Shown here one piece after another: positions 17,206-29,060 of a stretch of 64,000 nucleotides of DNA (the first letter of the stretch is position 1; every line of letters begins with the position of its first letter). Made by a program: the position numbers and the translations under genes. Under the pieces are notes generated by a model, which saw only the letters and a program-made list of their open reading frames with translations, did no database searches and was not told where the DNA came from. This DNA is from Kitasatospora sp. A2-31 (GTDB taxonomy: Bacteria; Actinomycetota; Actinomycetes; Streptomycetales; Streptomycetaceae), in the NCBI RefSeq assembly GCF_022288725.1, contig NZ_JAKNTA010000014.1:1-64000 (forward strand), given 5' to 3'.

Positions 17206-17215
17206 GGTAATTACC
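17206..17215. promoter_or_regulatory. Palindrome GGTAATTACC upstream of the first Ldt gene
   Basis: A perfect 10-bp palindrome about 90 bases upstream of the Ldt GTG, in an otherwise GC-rich area. It could be an operator or part of the promoter. No partner regulator can be named. Confidence 0.3.
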
Positions 17216-17225
17216 CCATGAACGA

Positions 17226-17265
17226 CGACCGGCCCGACCCCAACGAGTGAGGATCGGGCCGGTCG
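17226..17265 (-). terminator. Terminator after the second Ldt gene
   Basis: 17226-17240 pairs with 17251-17265 with one wobble, loop 10 bases; it starts about 40 bases below the stop at 17307. It indicates that each Ldt gene is transcribed on its own rather than as a tight operon. Confidence 0.65.
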
Positions 17266-17306
17266 TTACAGAACCGGGACTGGCCGGGGGCCGCGCCGGG
17301 TACGGC

Positions 17307-18581
17307 CTACCAGTTGGCCCAGGCGATGTTCCAGCCGCTCAGCCCGTTGTCCGGGGAGACCGTCTTCTCCTTCGAGTTCACGACCTTGACCACGTCGCCG
17401 ATCATCGACTCGTTGAAGAACTTGCCCGCCACCGAGGCGTCGCTGCCGTCCTTGGTGTCCTGCATCGAGATGCAGCCGTGGCTGGCGTTGGTCTTGCCGA
17501 ACGGGTTCGCCCAGTAGTTGCCGTGCACGAACGTGCCGGAGGTGGTGAGGCGCATCGCGTGCGGAACGTCCGGGATGTCGTACTCGCCGCCGAGGCCGAC
17601 GGTCTGCGAGTTCATCCGGGTGACCTTCTCCTTGCTGGAGATGACCATCACGCCGTTCCAGGACGGGTTCTTCTCGTCGCCGAGGGTCACCGGCACGGTG
17701 TGGCTCTGGCCGTCCCGGACCACCGTCATCTGGTGGCTGGCCGAGTCGGCCGTGGAGACCTGCGAGCGGCCGATGGTGAACGGCTCGTCCTTGTCCACGT
17801 CGCCGTAGACGCCCGGCGCGACCTCGACGTTCTTCAGGCGGTACTTGATGGTGACCTTGGTGCCCGGCTTCCAGTACTCGGACGGACGGAAGTCCAGCCG
17901 GCGGGTGCCGAACCAGTGGCCCTTCACCTCGGTGCCGTTGCTGGTCTCGAAGGAGATCCCCTTGACCACGGCGTCCTTGTTCTTGATGTCCTTGTTGAAG
18001 ACCACCGAGACGATCATGCCGACGCCGTAGGTGGCGTTGTCGGTGATGTTGTCGTTGGTGGAGACCTTCTTCTCGGGCGTCAGCGTGGTGAACGAGGTCG
18101 TGGACGCGGCCACCAGGCCCTCGGCGTCCTTGGCCTGCGCGTTCACCTTGTAGGCCATGCCGACCGTGAGCGGGGCGCTGGGCTTCCACCCGGTGCCGTC
18201 CGCGGAGATCGCCCCGGCGACCGGCTTGCCCTCCTTGTCGGTCACCTCGACCGTGGTGAGCGTGCCGCCCGCCACCGACACGTTCAGCGCGTTGGTCGGC
18301 GCGACGTCCTGCGCGCCGTCCTTCGGCTCGACGGTCAGCACGGCGGCCGAGGTCTTCGGCGCGGCCGAGCTCTGACCGGGCGCCGGGGTGTCGGTGCCGC
18401 CCGCCCCCGCGGTCGCGGCGGCGTCGCCACCGCTCTTGTTGCCGTCGCCGCCGTCGTTGCAGGCCGCTGTGAGCAGCAGCACGCCGCCCATCGCCAGTGC
18501 CACCGCTCCGCGGCGCACCCGGCCGCTGCGGCGGATGGTGGTGGTGTGTATCGCGGCGTCGGCCGCCCTAACCGGCTTCAC
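17307..18581 (-). CDS. L,D-transpeptidase lipoprotein (second of three)
   Basis: 424 residues. GTG 18581 is chosen because GGGAGGGGAGAG lies just upstream; an ATG 24 bases further up is less well placed. A long positive N-region precedes the lipobox LLTAAC (Cys at 41). The extracytoplasmic part has two Ig-like domains and a YkuD domain with HGNYWANPF and SHGCISM, catalytic C370. It shares long stretches with its neighbours, for example TYGVGMIVSV and KVTI/VHYRLKxVEVAPGVYG, so the three genes arose by tandem duplication. Role: 3-3 cross-linking of peptidoglycan, inferred from family. Confidence 0.93.
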   Translation of the reverse strand: MKPVRAADAAIHTTTIRRSGRVRRGAVALAMGGVLLLTAACNDGGDGNKSGGDAAATAGAGGTDTPAPGQSSAAPKTSAAVLTVEPKDGAQDVAPTNALNVSVAGGTLTTVEVTDKEGKPVAGAISADGTGWKPSAPLTVGMAYKVNAQAKDAEGLVAASTTSFTTLTPEKKVSTNDNITDNATYGVGMIVSVVFNKDIKNKDAVVKGISFETSNGTEVKGHWFGTRRLDFRPSEYWKPGTKVTIKYRLKNVEVAPGVYGDVDKDEPFTIGRSQVSTADSASHQMTVVRDGQSHTVPVTLGDEKNPSWNGVMVISSKEKVTRMNSQTVGLGGEYDIPDVPHAMRLTTSGTFVHGNYWANPFGKTNASHGCISMQDTKDGSDASVAGKFFNESMIGDVVKVVNSKEKTVSPDNGLSGWNIAWANW

Positions 18582-18795
18582 GGTCTCTCCCCTCCCGGTG
18601 TCCATCCTGATGGACGCGCACGTGCCCGGACGGGTTGCACCGAACCGGCGATCTACCTGCGCCGGGCTTCGGCGCCAAATGCAGGATAACTAAGCCGAAC
18701 GAGTGAAACCTGGGGGGAGGTAGGTGAACCCGCCATGGACTCGGCGTGAAGGGGAGTGCGTCCGGGACGGCGCGCTACGGGCGGTGGCGCGGGTG

Positions 18796-20028
18796 CTACG
18801 GCCTGTCGAGCGCGCTGCCCGCCACCCACTGCTCCCAGGGGAGGTTCCAGCCGTTGAGCCCGTTCTGCGGCGGGACGACCTCACCCGCGGAGGCCTTCAC
18901 CTCCAGCACGTCCCCCACCACGGTGTGTTCGAAGAGCCAGCCCGCCGGGGTGTCCTGGCCCGCCCCGCCCCTGGTGTCGGCCAGGCCGATGCAGCCGTGG
19001 CTGGTGTTGGCGGTGCCGAACACCTCCGGGTCGGCCCAGTAGTTCCCGTGGATGAACGTGCCCGAGGCGGTCAGCCGCATCGCGTGCGGGACGTCCTTGA
19101 TGTCGTACTCGTCACCCAGACCGACCGTCTGCGAGTTCATCCTGGTCACCCGGTGCTTCTCGGAGACCACCAGGACACCCCGGTAGGTGCTGTGGTTCCG
19201 GTCTCCTCCGGAGACCTTGAGCGTGCGCACCACCTTGCCGCCCTGGCCGGCCCGGACGGTCAGGGTGTGGGCGTCCAGGTCCACCGTGGAGACCTGGGCC
19301 CGCCCGATGGTGAAGCGGACCTCCTTGGCCTGGGTCCCGAACTCGCCCGGCGCGCCCTGCACGCCCTTGAGCCGCAACGCGACCGCGACCCTGGTGCCGG
19401 GCGCCCAGTACTTCTGCGGGCGCAGGTCCAGCCGGTCGTTGCCGAACCAGTGCCCGGCCACCTCCACCGGCGGGTCGGTGGTCACCGCGATCGCCCTCTC
19501 CACCGCCGCACGGTCGGCGATCGGGCGGCTGAAGCGCAGCGAGACGGGCATGCCGACGCCGACCGTGGCGCCGTCGTCCGGGGTGAAGAAGGCGACGAAG
19601 GTGCGGGCGCGGGCGACCGTCGCGAACGCGGTGTGCCGCACCGCCCTGCGGCCCCGGTCGTCCTCGGCCTCCGCGTCCAGGGTGAGGGCGGCCCCGAGCG
19701 GGAGCAGGCCGTCCGGCATCCAGGTCGAGCCGTCCTCGGAGACCGTTCCGGCCACCTCGGCACCCTTGGCGTCCGTCAGCCGTACCGAGACCAGCCGGCC
19801 CCCGACGGCGGTGACCCGTACCGGACCCTCGGGCGGGACGTCCCGGGCGCCGTCGGCGGGCAGCGCGGTGACGGCCGCGCGGGAGGCCGGCGGCGGCTCC
19901 GTGGCGCTCGCGGCGGGCGTGCCGTCGCCCGGGGACCCGCCGTCCCCGGCCGTGCACCCGGTCAGCATCGCCAGGCACCAGGCAAGCGCCCCCGCACGCC
20001 GTGCCCAAACCCGTCCTCGGGGCCGCAT
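18796..20028 (-). CDS. L,D-transpeptidase lipoprotein (third of three)
   Basis: 410 residues. ATG 20028 has GGGGGAGG about 8 bases upstream and gives a clean signal with lipobox MLTGC (Cys at 25). Ig-like region and YkuD domain are present; catalytic motif HGNYWADPEVFG...SHGCIGL with C346. It is the most diverged copy: the Ig-like part shares fewer identical residues with the other two, and the C-terminus ends EQWVAGSALDRP rather than with the terminal Trp of its paralogs. It is divergent from glgX, with about 250 bases between. Confidence 0.92.
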   Translation of the reverse strand: MRPRGRVWARRAGALAWCLAMLTGCTAGDGGSPGDGTPAASATEPPPASRAAVTALPADGARDVPPEGPVRVTAVGGRLVSVRLTDAKGAEVAGTVSEDGSTWMPDGLLPLGAALTLDAEAEDDRGRRAVRHTAFATVARARTFVAFFTPDDGATVGVGMPVSLRFSRPIADRAAVERAIAVTTDPPVEVAGHWFGNDRLDLRPQKYWAPGTRVAVALRLKGVQGAPGEFGTQAKEVRFTIGRAQVSTVDLDAHTLTVRAGQGGKVVRTLKVSGGDRNHSTYRGVLVVSEKHRVTRMNSQTVGLGDEYDIKDVPHAMRLTASGTFIHGNYWADPEVFGTANTSHGCIGLADTRGGAGQDTPAGWLFEHTVVGDVLEVKASAGEVVPPQNGLNGWNLPWEQWVAGSALDRP

Positions 20029-20281
20029 TCCGGGGCCTCCCCCCGCTTCCGTCCGATGCCCGGACAACGAGGACGGTCCCGGCAGGACACGCGGCGGGCC
20101 CGGCCCCGCGGCCCCCGGTGGTGCGGTATGCCCCGCGCCCGCGCCGCCCGCGCCCTCCGGGTCGCTCCTCCTCGGGGCCATCCGCCGGTAAGCCTCCGTT
20201 CAGCGGGCTTCCGGTCAGCTGGATCAGGGAAGGAGAAGGTGAACGGGGTCCGGGACACCCCGATGCAGGGAGGGCACGGCC

Positions 20282-22498
<2,217 letters not shown>

Positions 22499-22502
22499 GC
22501 CG

Positions 22503-22529
22503 ACCGGCACCTGCGCGCAGGTGGCCGGT
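22503..22529 (+). terminator. Terminator after glgX
   Basis: A 12-bp stem with one bulge (22503-22514 with 22517-22529) right after the glgX stop, followed by TCTCGTC. Confidence 0.6.
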
Positions 22530-22562
22530 TCTCGTCGACAGGTCCGAAAAACCGGATGAGAA

Positions 22563-24428
22563 ATGACGCGGTCACGACCTACCCTCGCGGCGATGCCCGA
22601 GAACCGAACCCCCACGCCCGCGCCCGCCCGCCGGTCGACGGTCCGCTCGCTGCTCCGGCTGTGGCCCTACGCCCGGCCGATCCGCCTGCGGCTGGCCGTC
22701 TCGGTCGGCGCCGCCCTGCTCGCGTCGTTCGCCCTGCTGCTCGTACCGATGGTGCTCGGCCGGATCGTCGACGGGCCGATCGCCGACCACGACCTCGGCG
22801 CGCTGCCCCCGCTGATCGCCCTGCTGCTGGTGCTCGGACTGCTGGAGGCGGGCCTCTTCTACACCCGGCGGGTCATCCTCGCCCGACCCCTGGCCGGGGT
22901 GGAGACGGCGATGCGCGGGGACCTCTTCGCCCGGCTCCAGCGTCTGCCGATCTCCTTCCACGACCGCTGGGGCTCCGGCCAGCTGCTCTCCCGGGCCACC
23001 GCCGACATGTACACCATGCGGCTGTTCCTGACCTTCCCGCTGGTCTTCCTGATCGTGAACTCGCTGACCTTCCTGGCCGGCACCGCGCTGATGTTCACCC
23101 AGGACTGGCGGCTCGCGCTGATCGCGCTGCTGCCCGCCGCCCCGCTGATGCTGCTGACCCGGCGGTTCGAGGTCGGCTACTCCGGCGCCGCGCGCCGCGC
23201 CCAGGACCAGAACGGCGACCTCGCCACCGTGATCGAGGAGTCCGTCCTCGGCATCCGCATCCTCAAGGCCTTCGGCCGTCACCGGGCGATGGCCGAGCGC
23301 TTCCGCGGGCAGGCCCGCGCGCTGCGCCGCACCGAACTGCGCAAGGCCGGCCTGCTCGCCAACCTCTGGGCGGTCATCGTGGGCCTGCCCGAGCTGGCGC
23401 TCGGCTGCGCCCTGGCGGCCGGCTGCTACCTGGTCGCGCACGACGAGCTGAGCACCGGCACGCTGGTCGCCTTCCTCTCCACCGCGCTGGCGCTGCGCTG
23501 GCCGGTCGAGTCGCTGGGCTGGCTGCTCGCCTACGCCAACGAGGCGGCCACCGCGAGCGACCGGTTCTTCGAGATCCTGGACGAGCCGCTGCCCGCGGAG
23601 ACCGCCGGGCCCACGGCGGCCGCCCCCGTCCCCGGACCGGACGCCGGGGTGCGCGACGGCATCCGCCTCACCGGCGTCCGCTTCCGCTACCCGGATGCCC
23701 CGCCGGACGGACCCGACCTGCTCCGCGGCATCGACCTGCACATCCGCAGCGGCGAGACGATGGCCCTGGTCGGCGCCACCGGCAGCGGCAAGACCACGCT
23801 CACCGCGCTGCTCCCCCGTCTCTACGAGGCCACCGCCGGCACCATCACCCTGGACGGCCGGGACGTCCGCGAACTGCCCCGGGAGCGGCTGCGCGAGCTG
23901 GTCTCGGTGGCCTTCGAGGAGCCCACCCTGTTCTCGGCCACCGTCCGGGAGAACGTGCTGATGGGCGCGCCCGGCGCCGGCCCGGAGCGGCTGGCCGCCG
24001 CACTCGCCACCGCCCAGGCCAGCTTCGTCGAGAAGCTGCCCGAAGGGGTGGGGACCGAGGTCGGCGAGCAGGGGCTCAGCCTCTCCGGCGGCCAGCGCCA
24101 GCGGCTCGCGCTGGCCCGCGCGGTGGTCGGCGACCCGGAGTTCCTCGTCCTGGACGACCCGCTCTCGGCGCTGGACGTGCACACCGAGGCGCTGGTCGAG
24201 CAGGCGCTGCGGCAGGTGCTCGCCTCCACCACCGCGCTGGTGGTGGCCCACCGGCCGAGCACCGTGCTGCTCGCCGACCGGGTCGCGGTGCTCGCGGACG
24301 GCCGGATCGAGGCCGTCGGCACCCACCAGGAGCTGCTGCGCAGCTCGGCGCGCTACCGCGAACTCATGACGGGCGAGTCCGCCCGCGTACCCGGGGCCCT
24401 CGTCCCGGAGGGGAGTCCCACCCGATGA
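22563..24428 (+). CDS. ABC exporter half-transporter, subunit with degenerate catalytic site
   Basis: 621 residues: six predicted membrane helices (about 40-330) and a nucleotide-binding domain. Walker A GATGSGKT near 404-411, signature LSGGQRQR (LSGGQ at 507-511) and Walker B FLVLDDP. The catalytic Glu after Walker B is Asp (D532), so its own Walker A/B half-site is degenerate. This is the pattern of one subunit in heterodimeric exporters such as TmrAB or BmrCD. The start ATG 22563 has GGATGAG close by; ATG 22593 is an alternative. The TGA overlaps the ATG of the partner gene. Substrate unknown (lipid, drug or peptide). Confidence 0.92.
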   Translation: MTRSRPTLAAMPENRTPTPAPARRSTVRSLLRLWPYARPIRLRLAVSVGAALLASFALLLVPMVLGRIVDGPIADHDLGALPPLIALLLVLGLLEAGLFYTRRVILARPLAGVETAMRGDLFARLQRLPISFHDRWGSGQLLSRATADMYTMRLFLTFPLVFLIVNSLTFLAGTALMFTQDWRLALIALLPAAPLMLLTRRFEVGYSGAARRAQDQNGDLATVIEESVLGIRILKAFGRHRAMAERFRGQARALRRTELRKAGLLANLWAVIVGLPELALGCALAAGCYLVAHDELSTGTLVAFLSTALALRWPVESLGWLLAYANEAATASDRFFEILDEPLPAETAGPTAAAPVPGPDAGVRDGIRLTGVRFRYPDAPPDGPDLLRGIDLHIRSGETMALVGATGSGKTTLTALLPRLYEATAGTITLDGRDVRELPRERLRELVSVAFEEPTLFSATVRENVLMGAPGAGPERLAAALATAQASFVEKLPEGVGTEVGEQGLSLSGGQRQRLALARAVVGDPEFLVLDDPLSALDVHTEALVEQALRQVLASTTALVVAHRPSTVLLADRVAVLADGRIEAVGTHQELLRSSARYRELMTGESARVPGALVPEGSPTR

Positions 24429-26317
24429 CCACCACCGTCGAACCCGGCCGGAGGACGGCGAAGGACGCGCGGGACGGCGCGGGCACCGCGGCCGCACCCG
24501 AGGACGAGCTCCCGCCGCCGCCCGCCGACGAGGAGGACATCCCCGTCCCCCCGGGCGCGCCCCGGGCGCTGCTGCGCGCACTGCTCGGCCCGCACCGGGC
24601 CCGGATCGCCGTCGCGATGGCGGTGATCCTGCTCCAGCAGGCCGCGCTGCAGTCCGGCCCGCTGCTGGTGGCGATCGCGATGGACCGCGGCATCCCGGCG
24701 CTGCGCGAGCACGACGCCGGACCGCTGATCGCGGTGATCTGCGCCTACCTCTCCTTCGCCCTGCTGAGCACCGCCCTGCAGTGGGCGTTCATCAGGATCA
24801 GCGCCCGGGTCAACCAGGACATCCTGCTGGAGCTGCGCGGCCGGATCTTCCGGCACGCCCAGCGGCTCAGCCTGGACTTCCACGAGCGGTACACCTCCGG
24901 GCGGATCATCTCCCGCGCCACCAGCGACGTGGACGCGCTGCGCGAACTGCTCTCCGAGGGGCTCCAGGAGCTGCTGACCGTCTTCCTCTCGGTCTGCTAC
25001 ATCTCGGTGCTGCTGCTGGTGATGGACTGGCGGCTCGGCCTGGTCTCGCTGGCCTCCTTCGTGCCGCTGTTCCTGATCGCCCGTTCGTTCCGGACCCGCT
25101 CGCGCCGGGTCTACCGCCGCTCGCGCACCTCGGCCGCCTCGCTGATCGTCCGGTTCACCGAGACCATGAACGGCATCCGCCCGGTGCAGGCGTTCCGCCG
25201 CGAGCAGGCCAACGACGCCGCGTTCGGCGTCGTCAACCGGCAGTCGGCCACCGCCACGGCGGACGGCCTGCTGGAGATCGCCCGGTACGTCGGCCTCTCC
25301 CGCACCACCGCCAACGTCTGGATCACCGGGGTGGTGCTGCTCGGTGCCTTCCTGGTCACCGACGGCGCCGTGGAGCTGGGCGTGCTCACCGGCTTCGTCC
25401 TCTACCTGCGCCGGCTGTTCGACCCGATCGACCACCTGGCGATGTTCCTGAACGGTTACCAGTCGGCCGCCGCCGCCCTGGAGAAGATCGCCGGACTGCT
25501 CGCCCACGAGCCGACCGTGGTCGAGCCGGCCGAGCCCGTGCAGTTGCCGGAGCCGCGCGGCGCGGCGGGCGAGCGGGTGGTCGGCCGGGAGGTGCGCTTC
25601 GAGAGGACGCGCTTCGCCTACCGCACCGGCAAGGAGGTGCTGCCCGCCTTCGACCTGGTGCTGCCGGCCGGCCGGACGGTGGCCGTGGTCGGCGCCACCG
25701 GCGCGGGCAAGTCGACCGTCGCCAAGCTGCTGGCCCGCTTCTACGACCCGACCGGCGGCCGGATCACCCTGGACGGGGTGGACCTGCGCGACCTCGCCAC
25801 CGCGGACCTGCGGCGCGGGGTGGTGATGGTGACCCAGGAGTCTTTCCTGTTCTCCGGAACCGTCGCCGAGAACATCGCCATCGGCCGGCCCGGCGCCACC
25901 CGCGAGGAGGTCGAGCAGGCCGCCCGGGCCATCGGAGCGTACGAGTTCATCGCCGCGCTGCCGGACGGCTTCGACACCGACGTGCGCAAGCGCGGCGGCC
26001 GGATCTCGGCCGGCCAGCGCCAGCTGGTCGCCTTCGCCCGCGCACTGCTGGCCGACCCGGCGGTGCTCATCCTGGACGAGGCGACCAGCTCCCTGGACGT
26101 GCCGGGCGAGCAGGCCGTCCAGCGGGCGATGCGCACGGTGCTGGCCGGGCGGACGGCGGTGATCATCGCCCACCGGCTCTCCACGGTCGAGATCGCCGAC
26201 CGCGTCCTGGTGATGGACCAGGGCCGGATCGTCGAGGACGGCACCCCGGAGGAGCTGATCGGCGGCGGAGGCCGGTTCGCCGAACTGCACCAGGCCTGGC
26301 GGGACAGCCTGGTCTGA
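24425..26317 (+). CDS. ABC exporter half-transporter, subunit with intact Walker B and altered signature
   Basis: 630 residues with a Pro/Glu/Asp-rich N-terminal stretch (about 20-45), six membrane helices and a nucleotide-binding domain. Walker A GATGAGKST; Walker B LILDEATSSLD has the catalytic Glu E552, while the signature is ISAGQRQ (SAGQ at 528-531) instead of LSGGQ. Together with the other subunit this gives one canonical and one degenerate ATP site. Its ATG overlaps the previous stop (ATGA), so the two chains are made together. Convergent with glgP. Substrate not predictable. Confidence 0.92.
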   Translation: MTTTVEPGRRTAKDARDGAGTAAAPEDELPPPPADEEDIPVPPGAPRALLRALLGPHRARIAVAMAVILLQQAALQSGPLLVAIAMDRGIPALREHDAGPLIAVICAYLSFALLSTALQWAFIRISARVNQDILLELRGRIFRHAQRLSLDFHERYTSGRIISRATSDVDALRELLSEGLQELLTVFLSVCYISVLLLVMDWRLGLVSLASFVPLFLIARSFRTRSRRVYRRSRTSAASLIVRFTETMNGIRPVQAFRREQANDAAFGVVNRQSATATADGLLEIARYVGLSRTTANVWITGVVLLGAFLVTDGAVELGVLTGFVLYLRRLFDPIDHLAMFLNGYQSAAAALEKIAGLLAHEPTVVEPAEPVQLPEPRGAAGERVVGREVRFERTRFAYRTGKEVLPAFDLVLPAGRTVAVVGATGAGKSTVAKLLARFYDPTGGRITLDGVDLRDLATADLRRGVVMVTQESFLFSGTVAENIAIGRPGATREEVEQAARAIGAYEFIAALPDGFDTDVRKRGGRISAGQRQLVAFARALLADPAVLILDEATSSLDVPGEQAVQRAMRTVLAGRTAVIIAHRLSTVEIADRVLVMDQGRIVEDGTPEELIGGGGRFAELHQAWRDSLV

Positions 26318-26341
26318 GCCGCGCCCCTGCGGAAGGGCCCG

Positions 26342-26385
26342 ACGGGCGGGGGGCCCGGGGCACCGCGCCCCGCCCCCCGCCCCGT
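26342..26385. terminator. GC-rich hairpin between convergent ABC exporter and glgP genes
   Basis: A run of G residues after 26342 can pair with the C-rich run ending at 26385. Exact pairing is ambiguous because both arms are low in complexity. It fits a bidirectional terminator in a 70-base gap. Confidence 0.45.
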
Positions 26386-26387
26386 GC

Positions 26388-29060
26388 TCAGCGCAGCAGC
26401 CCCGCGTCCATCCCGGTCGACTCGGCGGGCAGCGCGACCAGGCCCAGCTCGGCCGGTGAGGCCAGCCGCGGGTGCGCGGGCAGCACCCGGACGGTGTAGC
26501 CGAACGGGCCGGTCCGGGAGAGCTCCAGCGAGCCCTCGTAGCGGGTGCGGCCGTCGAGGTCCGGCCCGCCGACCGGCTTGAGCGCGAGCACCCGGGCGTC
26601 CGAGATGCCGTCCGACTCGTCGACCCGCCCGGAGACCGCCTGGACCTCGACGTCCCCGGGCTCCAGCGTGCCGAGCGCGACCTGCACCCGCAGCGCCAGC
26701 GAGCTGCCCAGCTCCTGCGCCTCGTCGGGGCACTCCGCCTCGACGTGCTCCACCCGGACGGCCGGCCAGGCCTCCCGGACCCGTGCCTTCCAGCCGGCCA
26801 ACTCCCGCGCGCCGGCGTGGTCCTCGGCGGCCAGCTCCCGCTGGGCCAGGGCGGCCGGGGTGTACAGCCGGTCGACGTACTCGCGGACCATCCGCCCGGC
26901 GAGCACCTTGGGCCCGAGGGTCACCAGGGTGTGCCGGACCATCGCGATCCAGCGGTGCGGCAGCCCGTCCGCGCCACGGTCGTAGAAGCGGGCGGCCACC
27001 TGGTGCTCGATCAGGTCGTACAGCGCGGCAGCCTCGATGTCGTCCCGGCGCTCGGCCTCGCCGCTGTCCGGGTCCAGGACGCCGCCGGCCTCGTCGGCGG
27101 TGGGGATCGCCCAGCCGTTCTGGCCGTCGTACCACTCGTCCCACCAGCCGTCCAGCACGGACAGGTTGAGGCAGCCGTTCAGTGCGGCCTTCATCCCGGA
27201 GGTGCCGCAGGCCTCCAGCGGGCGCAGCGGGTTGTTCAGCCAGACGTCGCAGCCGGGGTAGAGGTGGCGGGCCATCGCCATGTCGTAGTCCGGCAGGAAG
27301 ACGATCCGGTGGCGGACCGCCGGGTCGTCGGCGAAGGCCACCATCTGCTGGATCAGCCGCTTGCCGCCGTCGTCGGCCGGGTGGGCCTTGCCGGCGACCA
27401 CGATCTGCACCGGTCGGGTGGGGTGCAGCAGCAGCGCCCGGAGCCGGTCGTGGTCGCGCAGCATCAGGGTGAGCCGCTTGTAGGAGGGCACCCGGCGGGC
27501 GAAGCCGATGGTCAGCACGTCGGGGTCGAGCGCGGAGGCGACCCAGCCGAGTTCGGCCTCGCCGGCGCCGCGCTGGCGCCAGGAGGCGCGCAGCCGGCTG
27601 CGCGCCTCGTCGACCAGCTGGGAGCGCAGGGTGCGGCGCAGCTCCCAGATGTCGGTGTTGGCGATCTTCTCCAGCCCGGTCCAGCGCTGGGCGTCGCCGG
27701 TGGTCATCGCGGACTCGGCGCGCTCGGCACCGATCTCGGCGGCCCCGAGCCGGACCACCGCCGGGTCGATCCAGGTGGCGGCGTGCACGCCGTTGGTGAC
27801 CGAGGTGATCGGCACCTCGGCGGGGTCGAAGCCCGGCCAGAGGCCGTTGAACATCGACCGGCTGACCTCGCCGTGCAGGGTGGAGACCCCGTTGGCGCGC
27901 TGGGCGAGCCGCAGGCCCATGGCGGCCATGTTGAACAGCTTCGGGTCCCCGCCGCGCCAGGACTCGGCACCGAGCGCGAGCACCTGGTCCACCGGCACAC
28001 CCGGCAGCGCGGCGTCCCCGCCGAAGTGGCGGGCGACCAGGTCGCGGTCGAACCGGTCGATGCCGGCCGGTACGGGGGTGTGGGTGGTGAACAGGGTGCC
28101 GGCCCGGACGGCCTCCAGGGCGGCGGCGAAGTCGAGGCCGGGGCCGGCCGCGCCGTCGGCGATCAGCTCGCGGATCCGCTCGACGCCGAGGAAGCCGGCG
28201 TGCCCCTCGTTGGTGTGGAAGACCTCGGGGGCGGGGTGGCCGGTGAGCCGGCAGTAGGAGCGGACCGCACGGACGCCGCCGATGCCGAGCAGCATCTCCT
28301 GGAGCAGCCGGTGCTCGCTGCCGCCGCCGTAGAGGCGGTCGGTGACCTCGCGCTCGGCGGGCGTGTTGGCCTCGATGTCGGAGTCGAGCAGCAGCAGCGG
28401 GACGCGGCCGACCTGGGCCCTCCAGACGTGCGCCGCGAGGGTCCGGCCGCCGGGCAGGGCGAGGTCGACCCGGCAGGGGGTGCCGTCGCTCTCCCGGAGC
28501 AGGGTGACGGCCAGTTCGTCCGGATCCAGCAGGGGGTAGCGCTCCTGCTGCCAGCCGTCCCGGTCGAGGGACTGGCGGAAGTAGCCGTGCCGGTAGAAGA
28601 GCCCCACGCCGATGATCGGGACGCCGAGGTCGCTGGCGGCCTTGAGGTGGTCGCCGGCCAGGATGCCGAGGCCGCCGGAGTACTGGGGCAGGGCGGCGGC
28701 GATGCCGTACTCGGGCGAGAAGTAGGCGACGGCGGCGGGCTGCGCGGCGCCGGCCGCCCGCTCGGCGGTCTGGTACCAGCGCGGGCCGGCCAGGTACTCC
28801 CGCAGGTCGTCGGCGAGGTCGCCGAGTCTGCGCAGGAACCGCCGGTCGGCGGCGAGCGCGGCGAGCCGGGCCGCCGGGACCTCCCCGAGCAGGCGCACCG
28901 GGTCCTCACCCGTCGCGGCCCAGACCTCCGGGTCCACGGACCGGAAGAGGTCCCTGGTCTCGGGGTGCCACGACCAGCGCAGATTGAGGGCCAGCTCGTG
29001 CAGCGGCTGGAGTTGTTCGGGCAGGACGGTGCGGACGGTGAATCTGCGGATTGCCTTCAC
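26388..29060 (-). CDS. glgP: Alpha-glucan (glycogen/maltodextrin) phosphorylase
   Basis: 890 residues, cytoplasmic, GT35 family. It releases glucose-1-phosphate from alpha-1,4-glucans. The PLP lysine is K624 in EACGTSGMKAALNG. Other markers are FSPEYGIAAALPQYSGGLGILAGDH in overlapping pieces, HTNEGHAGFLGVERI, TTHTPVPAGIDRF and VAGKAHPADDGGK. The GTG at 29060 begins KAIRRFTVRTVLPEQ as in relatives I recall; no good ribosome site is visible, so the exact start (29060 or 29084) is open. It is divergent from glgE. Confidence 0.95.
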   Translation of the reverse strand: MKAIRRFTVRTVLPEQLQPLHELALNLRWSWHPETRDLFRSVDPEVWAATGEDPVRLLGEVPAARLAALAADRRFLRRLGDLADDLREYLAGPRWYQTAERAAGAAQPAAVAYFSPEYGIAAALPQYSGGLGILAGDHLKAASDLGVPIIGVGLFYRHGYFRQSLDRDGWQQERYPLLDPDELAVTLLRESDGTPCRVDLALPGGRTLAAHVWRAQVGRVPLLLLDSDIEANTPAEREVTDRLYGGGSEHRLLQEMLLGIGGVRAVRSYCRLTGHPAPEVFHTNEGHAGFLGVERIRELIADGAAGPGLDFAAALEAVRAGTLFTTHTPVPAGIDRFDRDLVARHFGGDAALPGVPVDQVLALGAESWRGGDPKLFNMAAMGLRLAQRANGVSTLHGEVSRSMFNGLWPGFDPAEVPITSVTNGVHAATWIDPAVVRLGAAEIGAERAESAMTTGDAQRWTGLEKIANTDIWELRRTLRSQLVDEARSRLRASWRQRGAGEAELGWVASALDPDVLTIGFARRVPSYKRLTLMLRDHDRLRALLLHPTRPVQIVVAGKAHPADDGGKRLIQQMVAFADDPAVRHRIVFLPDYDMAMARHLYPGCDVWLNNPLRPLEACGTSGMKAALNGCLNLSVLDGWWDEWYDGQNGWAIPTADEAGGVLDPDSGEAERRDDIEAAALYDLIEHQVAARFYDRGADGLPHRWIAMVRHTLVTLGPKVLAGRMVREYVDRLYTPAALAQRELAAEDHAGARELAGWKARVREAWPAVRVEHVEAECPDEAQELGSSLALRVQVALGTLEPGDVEVQAVSGRVDESDGISDARVLALKPVGGPDLDGRTRYEGSLELSRTGPFGYTVRVLPAHPRLASPAELGLVALPAESTGMDAGLLR

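Noticed and set aside
22563..26317. ABC exporter as part of a natural-product cluster
   Set aside because: No biosynthetic, tailoring or immunity genes are near; the neighbours are glycogen enzymes.
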